Part shown: positions 7,393-15,076 of the stretch, piece by piece | Position numbering within the stretch: position 1 is the stretch's first letter | Layout: every line of letters starts with the position of its first letter | DNA from: Bradyrhizobium diazoefficiens | GTDB taxonomy: Bacteria > Pseudomonadota > Alphaproteobacteria > Rhizobiales > Xanthobacteraceae | Length of the DNA: 64,000 bases | Direction: 5' to 3' | Assembly (NCBI RefSeq): GCF_018131015.1 | Contig: NZ_JAFCJJ010000030.1 | Coordinates: forward strand, 1-64,000 | The notes under the pieces: model-generated | Told to the model about the DNA's origin: nothing | The model's input: the letters and a program-made list of their open reading frames with translations, nothing else | Database searches by the model: none | Position numbers and translations under genes: made by a program

Positions 7393-7812
7393 ATGCCCCG
7401 CCAAGCCGCTGCCGCCCAAGGCTTCGCCGTCGACAACTCGACGCGCGAGTTGCTGAAGCCGACCGCCGACCTGAACGAGCGGGAGCGCGCCGAGTTCGCC
7501 AACGTCGTTCTCGGCTCCCCGCCGTCGCACTTCCTACCCGCCGACGTCGCGACGATCAGTGCCTATGCCCGCGCCGTCGTGGCCGAGAGGCGCGCGGCCG
7601 GTGAACTGGACGCCGCGCCAGTCATTGACGGCAAGCCCTCGCCATGGCTGCCGGTCTGGCTAGGCCAGCTCCGGGCCTGCACGACGCTCGCGCGGCGGCT
7701 CAACATCGGACCGTGCGGCCGGGTCGCCACGGCATCGAAGGTTGATGAAGTACCCGTCAGCTTCGTCACCCGCGCCAGCATGGAAGCCCGCCGCGATGAT
7801 GAGCCAAATTGA
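7393..7812 (+). CDS. P27-like phage terminase small-subunit protein (tentative)
   Basis: This is a 139-residue protein. Its order of motifs matches P27-type small terminases: a hydrophilic N-terminus, L-N-E-R-E-R-A-E-F helix, S-H-F-L-P-A-D then a long A-x-Y-A-R-A-V-V-A-E-R helix, a D-G-K-P-S-P-W-L linker and a final helical block R-A-C-T-T-L-A-R-R-L-N-I-G-P. In phages this subunit recognises DNA for packaging. No large terminase is seen in the window, so packaging would need a helper. The ATG at 7393 was chosen because the upstream extension to 7228 has no family character. It overlaps the next gene by 17 bp. The function is inferred from pattern only. Confidence 0.5.
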   Translation: MPRQAAAAQGFAVDNSTRELLKPTADLNERERAEFANVVLGSPPSHFLPADVATISAYARAVVAERRAAGELDAAPVIDGKPSPWLPVWLGQLRACTTLARRLNIGPCGRVATASKVDEVPVSFVTRASMEARRDDEPN

Positions 7813-8191
7813 TCAGGCCGCACTGGAGCGAGCCATAACCATCACCCGCGCCGAGAGCCCCGCGCGTGCGAGTCAGATTGACGCGATGCTCAAGGACCGG
7901 CACAGAGAGAACGTCGGCCTGTTCTGCGTCGGTTGCGCGCAAAGCCGATCTCTGAATCTCGACCCGTGGCAGTCGCCACCGATGTACGCCACCGCCGCCG
8001 ATCTGAAACGACCTTACGGTGATCCCAGCGGCCGACGCGAACTGGCGGAGCTGTTGCAGCGGATGCGGGATGCTGGTCTGAGCAGGTTCGAACCGGACCC
8101 GCTGCGTGCGCTGGAATGGACCGAGCGCCTCAGAAACTCAGGCAGCAAACAGAACGCAGAGAAGGGTGCCCCGCTCCCAAGAGCATTTTAG
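7796..8191 (+). CDS. Hypothetical island protein with C-x2-C
   Basis: This is a 131-residue protein starting at an ATG (7796, or 7799) inside the end of the terminase-like gene. It has a helical N-terminus, a central C-V-G-C pair that may bind metal, and the segment DLKRPYGDPSGRRELAELLQRM. No named family is recognised. The overlap with the upstream gene suggests one transcript. Confidence 0.55.
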   Translation: MMSQIDQAALERAITITRAESPARASQIDAMLKDRHRENVGLFCVGCAQSRSLNLDPWQSPPMYATAADLKRPYGDPSGRRELAELLQRMRDAGLSRFEPDPLRALEWTERLRNSGSKQNAEKGAPLPRAF

Positions 8192-8206
8192 AGATAGATT
8201 TTGCAT

Positions 8207-8788
8207 ATGACCCCCGCGCCCTCTGATGCCAGTATCACAAACGCAGTACTCTTAACGGTATTCACGACCTTAAGTCTGGGACTTATCGGCTTCATCGCGA
8301 AGTATCTCAATGATTTGGCAATCGCTCGACGACGCGACCGGCTTGATCGGGTCAACACTCAGCTGCGTCTCCTATACGGCCCTCTGTTTGCTCTAACGAA
8401 AGCTAGTGCAGAGAATTGGAAATCCTTTTACGGGAGGTACCGAACAGACGGCCCCTTTTTTCCTAAAGACGGTCCGCAACCAACCGAACTAGAGCTGGAA
8501 GCGTGGCGGCTGTGGATGTCAAAGGTCTTCATGCCGCTGAATCGACGAATGATGGACGTCATTATTTCCAACGCCGACCTGCTTGAGGGGGAAATGCCGA
8601 TAGAGTTCACAGATTTGGTGGAGCACGTTTCCGCTTACGAGGTTGTTCTTGCTCGATGGAAGCTCAAGGATTTTAGCGAGCACATTAGCACTCACAATTA
8701 TCCAGATCGCATTGCGGCGAGGGTGAAGGACGATTACGACAAACTTCGGTCTTATCAGCACGAGTTGCTCAAGAAGAATAGAAGCTGA
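8207..8788 (+). CDS. Single-pass membrane protein of unknown function
   Basis: This 193-residue protein has one N-terminal transmembrane segment (about residues 10-32, NAVLLTVFTTLSLGLIGFIA). A basic stop-transfer (RRRDRLDR) and a helical cytoplasmic domain follow, beginning QLRLLYGPLFALTKAS. The LYGPL-type motif is shared by many unassigned bacterial membrane proteins. The ATG at 8207 was preferred to the TTG at 8201. Its AT content is higher than that of its neighbours, which hints at separate acquisition. Function is unknown. Confidence 0.65.
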   Translation: MTPAPSDASITNAVLLTVFTTLSLGLIGFIAKYLNDLAIARRRDRLDRVNTQLRLLYGPLFALTKASAENWKSFYGRYRTDGPFFPKDGPQPTELELEAWRLWMSKVFMPLNRRMMDVIISNADLLEGEMPIEFTDLVEHVSAYEVVLARWKLKDFSEHISTHNYPDRIAARVKDDYDKLRSYQHELLKKNRS

Positions 8789-8962
8789 AATCGTCGCTGG
8801 TCAGCGTTGCGGCCAACGACGGCGGCGCGGCCCCCGGCTGCAACTCGGACCGTACAAGCGACACGAACTGCCATCATTCTGGAGGTCTCTCGGTGCTGAT
8901 CGGTGGCCCCGATTGTCAGCGTGAGTTTTCCGGCAACCCGCTCTCCCCGAGGAGGAGCGCCC

Positions 8963-9283
8963 ATGATGAGCACTGACATCGCCACGCTGGACGAACGGAT
9001 TTACAAAACCCGCGACCGTCATCCGACCGACGCCCGTGCGATGCTGCGCCAGATCGAACAGGACGAGGGCCGCGACGCCCTGCGCGCCTTAATCGCGCGG
9101 GTTGCAGGCGCTGACCGAGCTGCGCAAGGCCAGAATCAGTCTGCCGCCCTCCGCTTTTCGATTGCATCAGCGACCTCTTGCAGAAAAACGATCACGGCCC
9201 TGATCCTGTCCAGCTCGTGGGTCGTGGGTACAAAACTGGCCAGTGGCTTGGTCTGTAAACGCGCCAGCGTTGCCAACGCCTGA
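8963..9283 (+). CDS. Small hypothetical protein, C-terminus probably replaced
   Basis: A strong GAGGAGGAG ribosome site precedes the ATG at 8963. The first 55 residues (MMSTDIATLDERIY...) look like genuine coding. From about 9136 the frame runs antisense through the 3' end of the convergent gene, and the residues there look random. The gene is probably truncated, with its original tail lost at a rearrangement point. Confidence 0.4.
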   Translation: MMSTDIATLDERIYKTRDRHPTDARAMLRQIEQDEGRDALRALIARVAGADRAAQGQNQSAALRFSIASATSCRKTITALILSSSWVVGTKLASGLVCKRASVANA

Positions 9284-9837
9284 TCGAACGGCGGTAGGAT
9301 TACGTCGCGGCTGATTGCTTCCGATGCTGGCGGCAATTCCGGCGGCGCTCCTGCAAGAATATCGTCAATCTCCGCTTCCATCGCGGCGGCGGCCATCTCC
9401 GCCCTGACCTCGTCTGGGGTTTCGAGCGGCTTCGGCTTCGGCTGCAGTGAAGCGGCAATCTCATGCGCCCGCTCTACGTTGACCCAATCGGACTCAGCCG
9501 CTTTCAGGATCGCTTTGATCGCTTTGCGGTTATAAAAGCCGGTCGGGTTATCCAGCTCCTTGCCGAGAAGGTAAAGGACGGTCGGCCGCAATTTTAGATT
9601 CGCAACCATTTCGAATCTTGCGGCAAAGCGGGCGGCGTTCATATAGTTTTCGGCCGTTCTGTCGGTTGGGCCAAAATGCTGTTCCAGCCACGCCAGCCAT
9701 TCTCCATAGTCGAGCTGTTCGTGTGCCTCGATCAGCAAGCTGCCAATCGTGATGACGTTGGTTGCCTCACGTTTCAGCGCAGCGTCCAGCTCTGAGGTAA
9801 TCAACGCGATATTGCGCGGCCTGATCCTCTTGCTCAT
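9136..9837 (-). CDS. DUF3102-like protein
   Basis: This 233-residue protein has an N-terminal region resembling DUF3102 (ParB-like/HTH-containing accessory proteins). Motifs include I-T-I-G-S-L-L-I-E-A-H-E-Q-L, Y-G-E-W-L-A-W-L-E-Q-H-F and A-E-N-Y-M-N-A-A-R-F, a pattern common to proteins on plasmids and phages. The C-terminal half is helical and acidic. The ATG at 9837 overlaps the stop of the upstream gene (ATGA), so the two form a minus-strand operon. Its exact role is unknown; DNA binding linked to maintenance of the element is plausible. Confidence 0.72.
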   Translation of the reverse strand: MSKRIRPRNIALITSELDAALKREATNVITIGSLLIEAHEQLDYGEWLAWLEQHFGPTDRTAENYMNAARFAARFEMVANLKLRPTVLYLLGKELDNPTGFYNRKAIKAILKAAESDWVNVERAHEIAASLQPKPKPLETPDEVRAEMAAAAMEAEIDDILAGAPPELPPASEAISRDVILPPFDQALATLARLQTKPLASFVPTTHELDRIRAVIVFLQEVADAIEKRRAAD

Positions 9838-10046
9838 AGGATCAATTCTCGTTCACTAGCCGCGTGGTAGAGCCTGACGGCCTTCGGGTTTAGTCGCTTG
9901 CCTAGGAAGAGCGGCATGGAAGTTGGCGCGATTGCGCCAAACAATCGACCACGCTCGTATGCCCAGAGATCGTCATCGAGGTCGTCAGCGAACCTTCGCC
10001 CGGCACGTATGTCGTCGAGGCCACGCGCAAAATGCGGGTGAAGCAT
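9834..10046 (-). CDS. Small hypothetical protein upstream of the DUF3102-like gene
   Basis: This is a 70-residue protein (MLHPHFARGLDDIRAGRRF...). It shows a W-A-Y-E-R-G-R-L-F-G motif and ends with L-N-P-K-A-V-R-L-Y-H-A-A, a pattern I associate with small rhizobial island proteins of unknown function. Starts upstream to 10121 are possible, but the ATG at 10046 fits the family-like N-terminus. Its stop overlaps the downstream ATG. Confidence 0.6.
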   Translation of the reverse strand: MLHPHFARGLDDIRAGRRFADDLDDDLWAYERGRLFGAIAPTSMPLFLGKRLNPKAVRLYHAASERELIL

Positions 10047-10212
10047 AATTGATTCAGTCGAACAGGTGCCGGTCTCTACTTGCTCGCGCCTTGGCACACG
10101 CATAGCGGCCTCTCCAAACACAACGCAAGCGGCGACACGGACCAGCCCCTGTCAGGAAGGTTGATCCGTGTCGCCTGTCCCTCGTGCTTTGGGTGGCCGT
10201 GGCGCGAGGTGT

Positions 10213-10244
10213 CCAAAAATGAGTGAGGCCCTGACAGGGGCCTC
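10213..10244 (-). terminator. Intrinsic terminator, minus strand
   Basis: GAGGCCC (10225-10231) pairs with GGGCCTC (10238-10244) around a short loop. On the minus strand it is followed by CATTTTTGG. It ends the two-gene minus-strand unit 10879-10377. Confidence 0.6.
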
Positions 10245-10376
10245 TGACCATGGCACGGTCGTTAGCACCGTCAACCTCACGTCATCTGTCGCAATATGAC
10301 TAGCGGTCATAGATCGCGCGTTAAGCAGTTGTCGTTCTTCTCGAAAATAAATTGCTTCACGGCTTCCCGTGCGCGG

Positions 10377-10619
10377 TCATGGTGCGATAGGCCGCCCGCG
10401 CGCGCCGCCTCGCGCCAGCCAAGCCGCCTTGAAGCTTCGCTTTGCCTCGTCGAGGCTCTTGGCGCTGACGTAGGTTGGGCCTTGAATGTGGACGACGACA
10501 TGCCGGAGCCAGACGCCGGGGCTGCACCCGTCCGCGAAGCTCATGCGGCCAATCCGCTGCCCGCCCTCGGGGACGCTGTAGTCGTTCACGCCGATGATGC
10601 GCAGCATCAGCGGCATCAT
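10377..10619 (-). CDS. Small conserved hypothetical protein
   Basis: This 80-residue protein has the motif G-Q-R-I-G-R-M, then W-L-R-H-V-V-V-H-I and a K-S-L-D-E-A-K-R-S-F-K-A-A-W-L helix. I recognise this layout from small accessory proteins repeatedly found on alphaproteobacterial islands; their function is not known. Its ATG (10619) overlaps the stop of the upstream exported protein gene (ATGA). Confidence 0.65.
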   Translation of the reverse strand: MMPLMLRIIGVNDYSVPEGGQRIGRMSFADGCSPGVWLRHVVVHIQGPTYVSAKSLDEAKRSFKAAWLARGGARGRPIAP

Positions 10620-10879
10620 CGACTTGTCGTGAACCTACCGACCTTGCGCCCACTCGCATCATACACAGTCGTTCCGTTGCCGCTTGTGCTCTGGCGGTCG
10701 ATCACCTTGCCACGCGCATCGTAGAACGTCGTCGTGCCTTGGCTATCGGCCGAGGACGTGCCGACGCTTCGCCCGGAGGAATCGTAGTATCTCTTCGATT
10801 GCGACGACTGCGCCAGCGTCGAGCCGGACATCACGGCGAGCGTCAGCGGCACGGTCAGGATTTTGATAGAGTTCATCAT
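10616..10879 (-). CDS. Exported small protein with YD-type repeats
   Basis: This is an 87-residue protein with a signal peptide (MMNSIKILTVPLTLAVMSG..., cleavage after about 24 residues). Three repeats of about 18 residues follow, built on Y-D-x-x-G-R/K, T-T-x-F-Y-D-A-R-G-K and T-T-V-Y-D-A-S-G-R-K. These resemble the YD units of RHS proteins, although the protein is far too short to form a shell. It is likely periplasmic or secreted. The start at 10879 (MM) was chosen for the signal peptide. It is translationally coupled to the next gene. Confidence 0.7.
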   Translation of the reverse strand: MMNSIKILTVPLTLAVMSGSTLAQSSQSKRYYDSSGRSVGTSSADSQGTTTFYDARGKVIDRQSTSGNGTTVYDASGRKVGRFTTSR

Positions 10880-11126
10880 CCGCAGATCGTAGCTCGACCA
10901 CCTACCCAGAGGAAGTCCGAGATGGATCGCAGACCGGGCCACCGGACAGGGACGACCGCCCGCACGCACGTAACAGGACCCCGTATAAGTACGCTTGCCC
11001 GAAGTTGATGCAGAGCGTTAGGGACCGAGAAACAGAACTTCGACAAAAAATCAAAAGGGCTGCGCTAATTACAGAGCGCCGACGTGTTCGCCAAGATCAT
11101 GGCCGCAATCCAGAACTGAGGAGCAG

Positions 11127-11582
11127 ATGAAAAAGGATCTTGAGATCGCCCTCATGCTCGCGGCAACGACCGCGATGGTGGCGGCATGCGCTGTCTACAT
11201 TCACTCGCTTCCGCCGGAAGACACGGGCCCGAAGATCATATCGTGGACGGCGGACGTCGATGATGAGGTTTACATCAAGGGCTTCAAGTACGCTTGCAGC
11301 AGCGAATTCTACTCGCGGAGGGACTACCCCGGCGATACAGGCAGGATGAGGGGCAGCACCTGTGGCCACGAGTTCAGCGATGTTTACGGCAAGGTCCGCC
11401 AGATCGGAACGGGCGAGAATTGCATCTCGATCTACGGCGTGGATGGGCTCGGGCGCATTGGCTATTCGCCGTACTGCCTCTGGTTCAGGAACGATGGAGT
11501 CGGCGTGGTGAAACGGGCTCCTGTGCCGCCAATGCCAAATTTGCCGCTGCCGAGACCCAATTCGATAGAGGAGAGAATCTAA
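11127..11582 (+). CDS. Exported or membrane-anchored Cys-rich hypothetical protein
   Basis: This 151-residue protein starts at 11127 after GAGGAG. Residues 6-28 are hydrophobic and may be a signal peptide or anchor. The exported part has several cysteines (ACSSEF, STCGHEF, ENCISIYG, SPYCLW), which suggests disulphides, and a proline-rich C-terminus. I do not recognise the family. It is followed 2 bp later by another small membrane protein gene. Confidence 0.6.
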   Translation: MKKDLEIALMLAATTAMVAACAVYIHSLPPEDTGPKIISWTADVDDEVYIKGFKYACSSEFYSRRDYPGDTGRMRGSTCGHEFSDVYGKVRQIGTGENCISIYGVDGLGRIGYSPYCLWFRNDGVGVVKRAPVPPMPNLPLPRPNSIEERI

Positions 11583-11584
11583 TC

Positions 11585-11854
11585 ATGCCCGACAAGGACA
11601 AGTCAGCGAACCCGGTGGGGCTGCTGGTGCTCGGCGGCTTATTGGCGCTCGGCATCTTCGCCAACATCGGCGGCGACAAACTTGGAAGAGATATGACGCG
11701 CGAGGCCTGCGAGCGGATGCTTGCTGTGCAAGCAGACTTGGAGCCTGAAAAAAATCGCCAGCGGTCCCTGCCGCATCAAGGAGCAGCGTCATCTGACTGG
11801 GCGCAATTTGAATTCGATCTCGTATTCGATCAATTGAACCCCGGCGATGCGTGA
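11585..11854 (+). CDS. Small membrane protein, C-terminus possibly altered
   Basis: This 89-residue frame has one transmembrane segment (about residues 11-28, VGLLVLGGLLALGIFANIG), then a charged part. Its last 22 codons overlap the 3' end of the convergent nuclease gene, and that tail may not be original. There is no recognised family. It probably shares a transcript with the 11127 gene. Confidence 0.45.
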   Translation: MPDKDKSANPVGLLVLGGLLALGIFANIGGDKLGRDMTREACERMLAVQADLEPEKNRQRSLPHQGAASSDWAQFEFDLVFDQLNPGDA

Positions 11855-12541
11855 TGCGGCCAGCTTTAGATCATCCGTGATTTCTTTGGCAACAATAATG
11901 CCGCGAACCGGCTTCGTCGTCTCCATGTTCTGCTCCACCCAACTCATGTAGCGCAGAAGCTGTCCGATGACGCGATCATAGCCACGCGAGACCTTCAACT
12001 CGACAACGACAAGGCTCCCTTGCGCATCGACTGCAAGGATGTCGATGTAGCGACCACCGGCGGGATATTCCAAACCGGAAATCTCTTCTTCATCGTACAG
12101 ACGGAGACCGGGCTCAATGCGGTGCAGGTTCTTCGCGAGATAGTTCTGGAGGTCGCGCTCGTAAGCAAACTCAGACCCTGCCTCATCGGAATCACCGACT
12201 TCCTCGACCTCCTCAGCGGTCGAGGGCCCCAACTTCTCCATTTCGGCCTTGTAGAGTGGTTGGCCGTCGGCATCTCGGTTCCAAAGACGGTATCGATCCT
12301 TTCCCAACTTGAAAAATAGATCGTGTCCGCTTCCGGGCTGTACCGTGGCGTGGTGCCTGCGGATTGGATTGTTGATCGACATGCTCTCAACATGCGATGC
12401 AATCGTGTTGCGCTTGATCTTGGGGTAGTTAGCAGTGAACCACGGCATCACGTCAGATTTCGAGAAAGTCTGAGTTGGTTTCAGATGATCCTTGGCCCAG
12501 TCGGCCAAAAGTGTCTTTGTCGGACGGTCGTAAATCGGCAT
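11789..12541 (-). CDS. NucS-like PD-(D/E)XK endonuclease with N-terminal HTH-like domain
   Basis: This is a 250-residue protein. The C-terminal half (about 125-250) carries the NucS/DUF91 nuclease core. It contains Y-E-R-D-L-Q-N-Y-L, then G-G-R-Y-I-D-I-L-A-V-D, V-V-V-E-L-K-V-S-R (Asp and E-x-K metal ligands) and Q-L-L-R-Y-M-S-W-V, with a Gln-Tyr helix typical of these enzymes. Residues 1-90 look like a winged-helix region found in restriction-type proteins. NucS enzymes cleave mismatched or branched DNA, but the added N-terminus fits a stand-alone restriction or defence nuclease better. GGAG precedes the ATG at 12541. The next gene is the broken SRAP gene, 15 bp away. Confidence 0.75.
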   Translation of the reverse strand: MPIYDRPTKTLLADWAKDHLKPTQTFSKSDVMPWFTANYPKIKRNTIASHVESMSINNPIRRHHATVQPGSGHDLFFKLGKDRYRLWNRDADGQPLYKAEMEKLGPSTAEEVEEVGDSDEAGSEFAYERDLQNYLAKNLHRIEPGLRLYDEEEISGLEYPAGGRYIDILAVDAQGSLVVVELKVSRGYDRVIGQLLRYMSWVEQNMETTKPVRGIIVAKEITDDLKLAASRIAGVQLIEYEIEFKLRPVR

Positions 12542-12556
12542 CGGTATTCTCCGTAT

Positions 12557-13218
12557 TCAGGCTGCGGCTCGATCTTCCTTGTCAGCCCCGCGCATTACGA
12601 TCCTGAGCGCCTCGTCCGGCAACGGCCGCTGCAATGCCTTGGCCTCATCCCATGGCGCACGCATCCAGACTTCACGCTCCTCGTCGGTGGTCAAGATTAC
12701 CGGCATAGCCTTTGGATGGATCGGCTCGACCACTCCGTTGGGCGCGGTGGTCAGGAAGCCGTAGACCTGATGAGGCCCCGGGACCGGCTTCGACTTGGTA
12801 CCGCGATCACCCTTGTACGTCGTCCAGATGCCAGCAAAGGCGAACAGCGGCCGGTCCTCGTTGAGCGCGAACCAGACGACGTCCTTCTTCTTGGTCTCCG
12901 GGTTTGGCTCCGGGGAGTACTCCGCGAAACTGTTGGTGGGGACAAGGCACCGGTTCTCCGGCTTTAGCCAGCCACGCCAATGCGGCGACGAGGTGTTGCG
13001 GATGTTGGTCACCGGCGGACCGCCTGTACGCGGTGGCGCTGGCATGCCCCAGCGCATCAGCACCATCTCGGTGCCTGTGTCGCTGTTGCGGATGACAGGC
13101 GCGGGATAATCGGGAAACACGCCGGGCATGGGCGCGAGGTTACCGACGTAGCGGTTGACGACGCGGAACAGGTGATGATTGCGGCTTGGTTTGTGGTGAT
13201 GCTGTAGAGATTGCACAT
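12557..13218 (-). pseudogene. Frameshifted SRAP/HMCES-type DNA-protein crosslink gene
   Basis: SRAP proteins (YedK, HMCES) use Cys2 to form a crosslink with abasic sites in single-stranded DNA. An ATG at 13218 opens M-C-N-L-Y-S-I-T-T-N-Q-A-A-I, the hallmark N-terminus, in one frame. The remainder (LFRVVNRYVGNLAPMPG onwards, including W-G-M-P, F-A-E-Y and the C-terminal H-P-K-A-M-P-V-I-L) is in another frame from 13171. A single-base loss near 13172-13180 therefore separates the catalytic Cys from the fold. The uninterrupted frame that starts at 13255 lacks MC. It is either a true pseudogene, a sequencing error or, less likely, programmed frameshifting. Confidence 0.85.
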
Positions 13219-13233
13219 GATCTGGAACCAAGA

Positions 13234-13566
13234 TCAAGGAGCCGGGTCCCAACACAATGTGATCGTTTCGACCACCCTGTTGGCCGAGTTGGTAATTCTC
13301 TCAATGAACCCGGCGTGCTCAGCGATCTTCACGCAGCCGTAATCCATTCGTTTGGCTTCGCCGTCCAACGTCAGGAACGTGATCGGCAACGTCCTAGAGC
13401 CCACCTGTTCAGCGAGCCGAACTAAGTTTCTATAAAACGCGGACTGGCGGGGTGTCAGCTTCGCGGGTGCATCCCTGAATTCGTCGGCAGAACGCAGCTC
13501 ACCCGCGTTGCTCAGGGTCTTGGATCCGGGAGCTTCCTCCCATTGGAAATTCAATAGCAAAGGCAA
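13234..13566 (-). CDS. Hypothetical island protein, TTG start
   Basis: This is a 110-residue protein. A strong GGAGGAAAG sequence lies just before a TTG at 13566, and no ATG suits. The central part (KLTPRQSAFYRNLVRLAEQ) resembles an HTH-containing helical segment, and the following GFIERITN region could be the wing of a winged helix, so DNA binding is possible. It belongs to a minus-strand run from 13999 to 11789. Confidence 0.5.
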   Translation of the reverse strand: MPLLLNFQWEEAPGSKTLSNAGELRSADEFRDAPAKLTPRQSAFYRNLVRLAEQVGSRTLPITFLTLDGEAKRMDYGCVKIAEHAGFIERITNSANRVVETITLCWDPAP

Positions 13567-13585
13567 AGTTCTTTCCTCCTCACGT

Positions 13586-13999
13586 TTACCGCTCCCCCGG
13601 CCACAACGTTGACGGCGGATGGCTGGTCGAAATCTTCGTTGTCCGCAGCGCAACCAGACTGCTGCGCTTGTACGGATAGCCCCGAACTTGCGAGCAGTCC
13701 CGGCACCTCATGTACCGCTCCAGCTCATGGATCGGCGTACACTTCGGCCGCCGCACGATGTCCAGCGCCACAGTCTGACTGGTGTCGCAACCAAGGCAAC
13801 GGACTTCCAGATAGAGGTAACCGGCATTGAGCGCGTCTCCTAGCGTCGGGGATGGCTGGGCCGGTCCCCTGAAGCCGAGCATGCGGGCGTTCCAAGCGTC
13901 GCAGGCCAGCCGGTCAGCCCGCTTGCGCGCCTCCGCCGCCTGCTCAGCCACCGCGCGGACTGACGCGCCGTAGATGCTCTCGCGAGACTTGGTGCCCAT
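13586..13999 (-). CDS. Zinc-ribbon hypothetical protein
   Basis: This 137-residue protein has helical residues 1-60. Next come C-L-G-C-D, then K-C-T-P-I-H-E-L-E-R-Y-M-R-C-R-D-C-S-Q-V-R-G-Y-P-Y-K-R, two Cys pairs that form a zinc ribbon. Similar proteins are common on rhizobial islands without assigned function. The ATG at 13999 is preferred to upstream starts. It lies 20 bp before the TTG-started gene and probably heads the minus-strand operon that ends with the nuclease. Confidence 0.65.
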   Translation of the reverse strand: MGTKSRESIYGASVRAVAEQAAEARKRADRLACDAWNARMLGFRGPAQPSPTLGDALNAGYLYLEVRCLGCDTSQTVALDIVRRPKCTPIHELERYMRCRDCSQVRGYPYKRSSLVALRTTKISTSHPPSTLWPGER

Positions 14000-14312
14000 G
14001 ATCGCAAAGGATCGCCCAGAGGTCCGGCAGTCGCAAGCCGCTACCGATAGCGGACATTGCACGAACGGCCACAACGGGCCGGTCAAGGGCGGTCGAACGC
14101 GGTTGTCGGTGCGGAGCCAGCCGGAGTGCGAGATCGTGGGTGAGCGGTGGCCCTGATTTCAAGGGTTGGGGTTTTCGTCTCGCGATCCGCGGTATCAGCC
14201 GCTGGCATCCCGACCGGTGCGGGAGTGCGAGCGCGTCGAGGCAGCGCGGACGAACATCAACTAAGCTGCGAATCTTTGCTATGCTGATACACTTCAACCT
14301 TGGGGTATCGAA
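14000..14312. other. Divergent intergenic region
   Basis: These 313 bp separate the minus-strand zinc-ribbon/nuclease operon from the plus-strand HEPN-like and TIR genes. No gene is seen. The region must hold both promoters, but I cannot assign boxes with confidence. Confidence 0.4.
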
Positions 14313-14912
14313 ATGGCCGATGCCGAGCAGCGGAAGCGCTTTGTTGTCAATGTAGAAGGTCTGCCCGCCCTATTCCCGACGCATCGACACAGCGCGAGGT
14401 TCTGGGAATCTCTTGGCCGAACGATTGCGACGTTTGGCTTTCTGGAAGAGGTGCTGGGTAAAGCAATTTTTGCGTTCACGGCGACCACCCAATATCCGGA
14501 GAGCGAGGTGAAGGCTGCGTTCGAAAAATGGCTGCCGACTCTTGAGAAAGCTTTGACTGACCAGCTTGCAAATCTAATCGACACCTATGGGAAGGCCGTG
14601 CGCACGAACTCCGAGGCCAATGTTCAGGATCTGGACGGTCTGCTGGACGAACTTCGAAAGGCGTCGATCATTCGAAATGTCCTATGTCACGGTTCGTGGC
14701 CAACACCAGATGCAAGTGGCAAATCGCTCCCGCTCTTTGTAAACAGGCGGAAGATGGTGTGGGACACGCCTATCGACATCCCGTACCTCGAACAGACACA
14801 GAAAGCGGTCGCAAAATTGGCGTGCGAGGTAATGACAACGGTTACACAAATGGGGTGGCAGTTCCCCGGTTCGCGAGGTCCGGGGAAAGCTATATTTGAG
14901 AAAGCGCCCTAA
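14313..14912 (+). CDS. Protein with HEPN-type R-N-x3-H motif
   Basis: This 199-residue all-helical protein carries R121-N122-V-L-C-H126, the R-x4-6-H (often RN-x3-H) signature of HEPN ribonucleases, near the C-terminal half after a long helix (LDELRKASII). HEPN domains act as RNases in toxin-antitoxin, abortive infection and CRISPR effectors. Here no adjacent nucleotidyltransferase antitoxin is visible. It sits between a zinc-ribbon/nuclease operon and the TIR gene, a defence-like context. The base composition is more AT-rich than the flanking core. Motif recognition is direct; catalysis and target are inferred. Confidence 0.6.
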   Translation: MADAEQRKRFVVNVEGLPALFPTHRHSARFWESLGRTIATFGFLEEVLGKAIFAFTATTQYPESEVKAAFEKWLPTLEKALTDQLANLIDTYGKAVRTNSEANVQDLDGLLDELRKASIIRNVLCHGSWPTPDASGKSLPLFVNRRKMVWDTPIDIPYLEQTQKAVAKLACEVMTTVTQMGWQFPGSRGPGKAIFEKAP

Positions 14913-15076
14913 AAACCCTCGCTCGATTTTTGCCGATGCGCAACTGCCGCTCTTCCGATGATGACGCGGGGATTTTTACGGGGACGGGAGGGCGCTTACG
15001 GTCAAACTGACTTGCGTCGGCCTCCTAAGGCAATAAAGTTGAAGAATTTCTCGACTTCTATTCTGAGGCGATCCGC

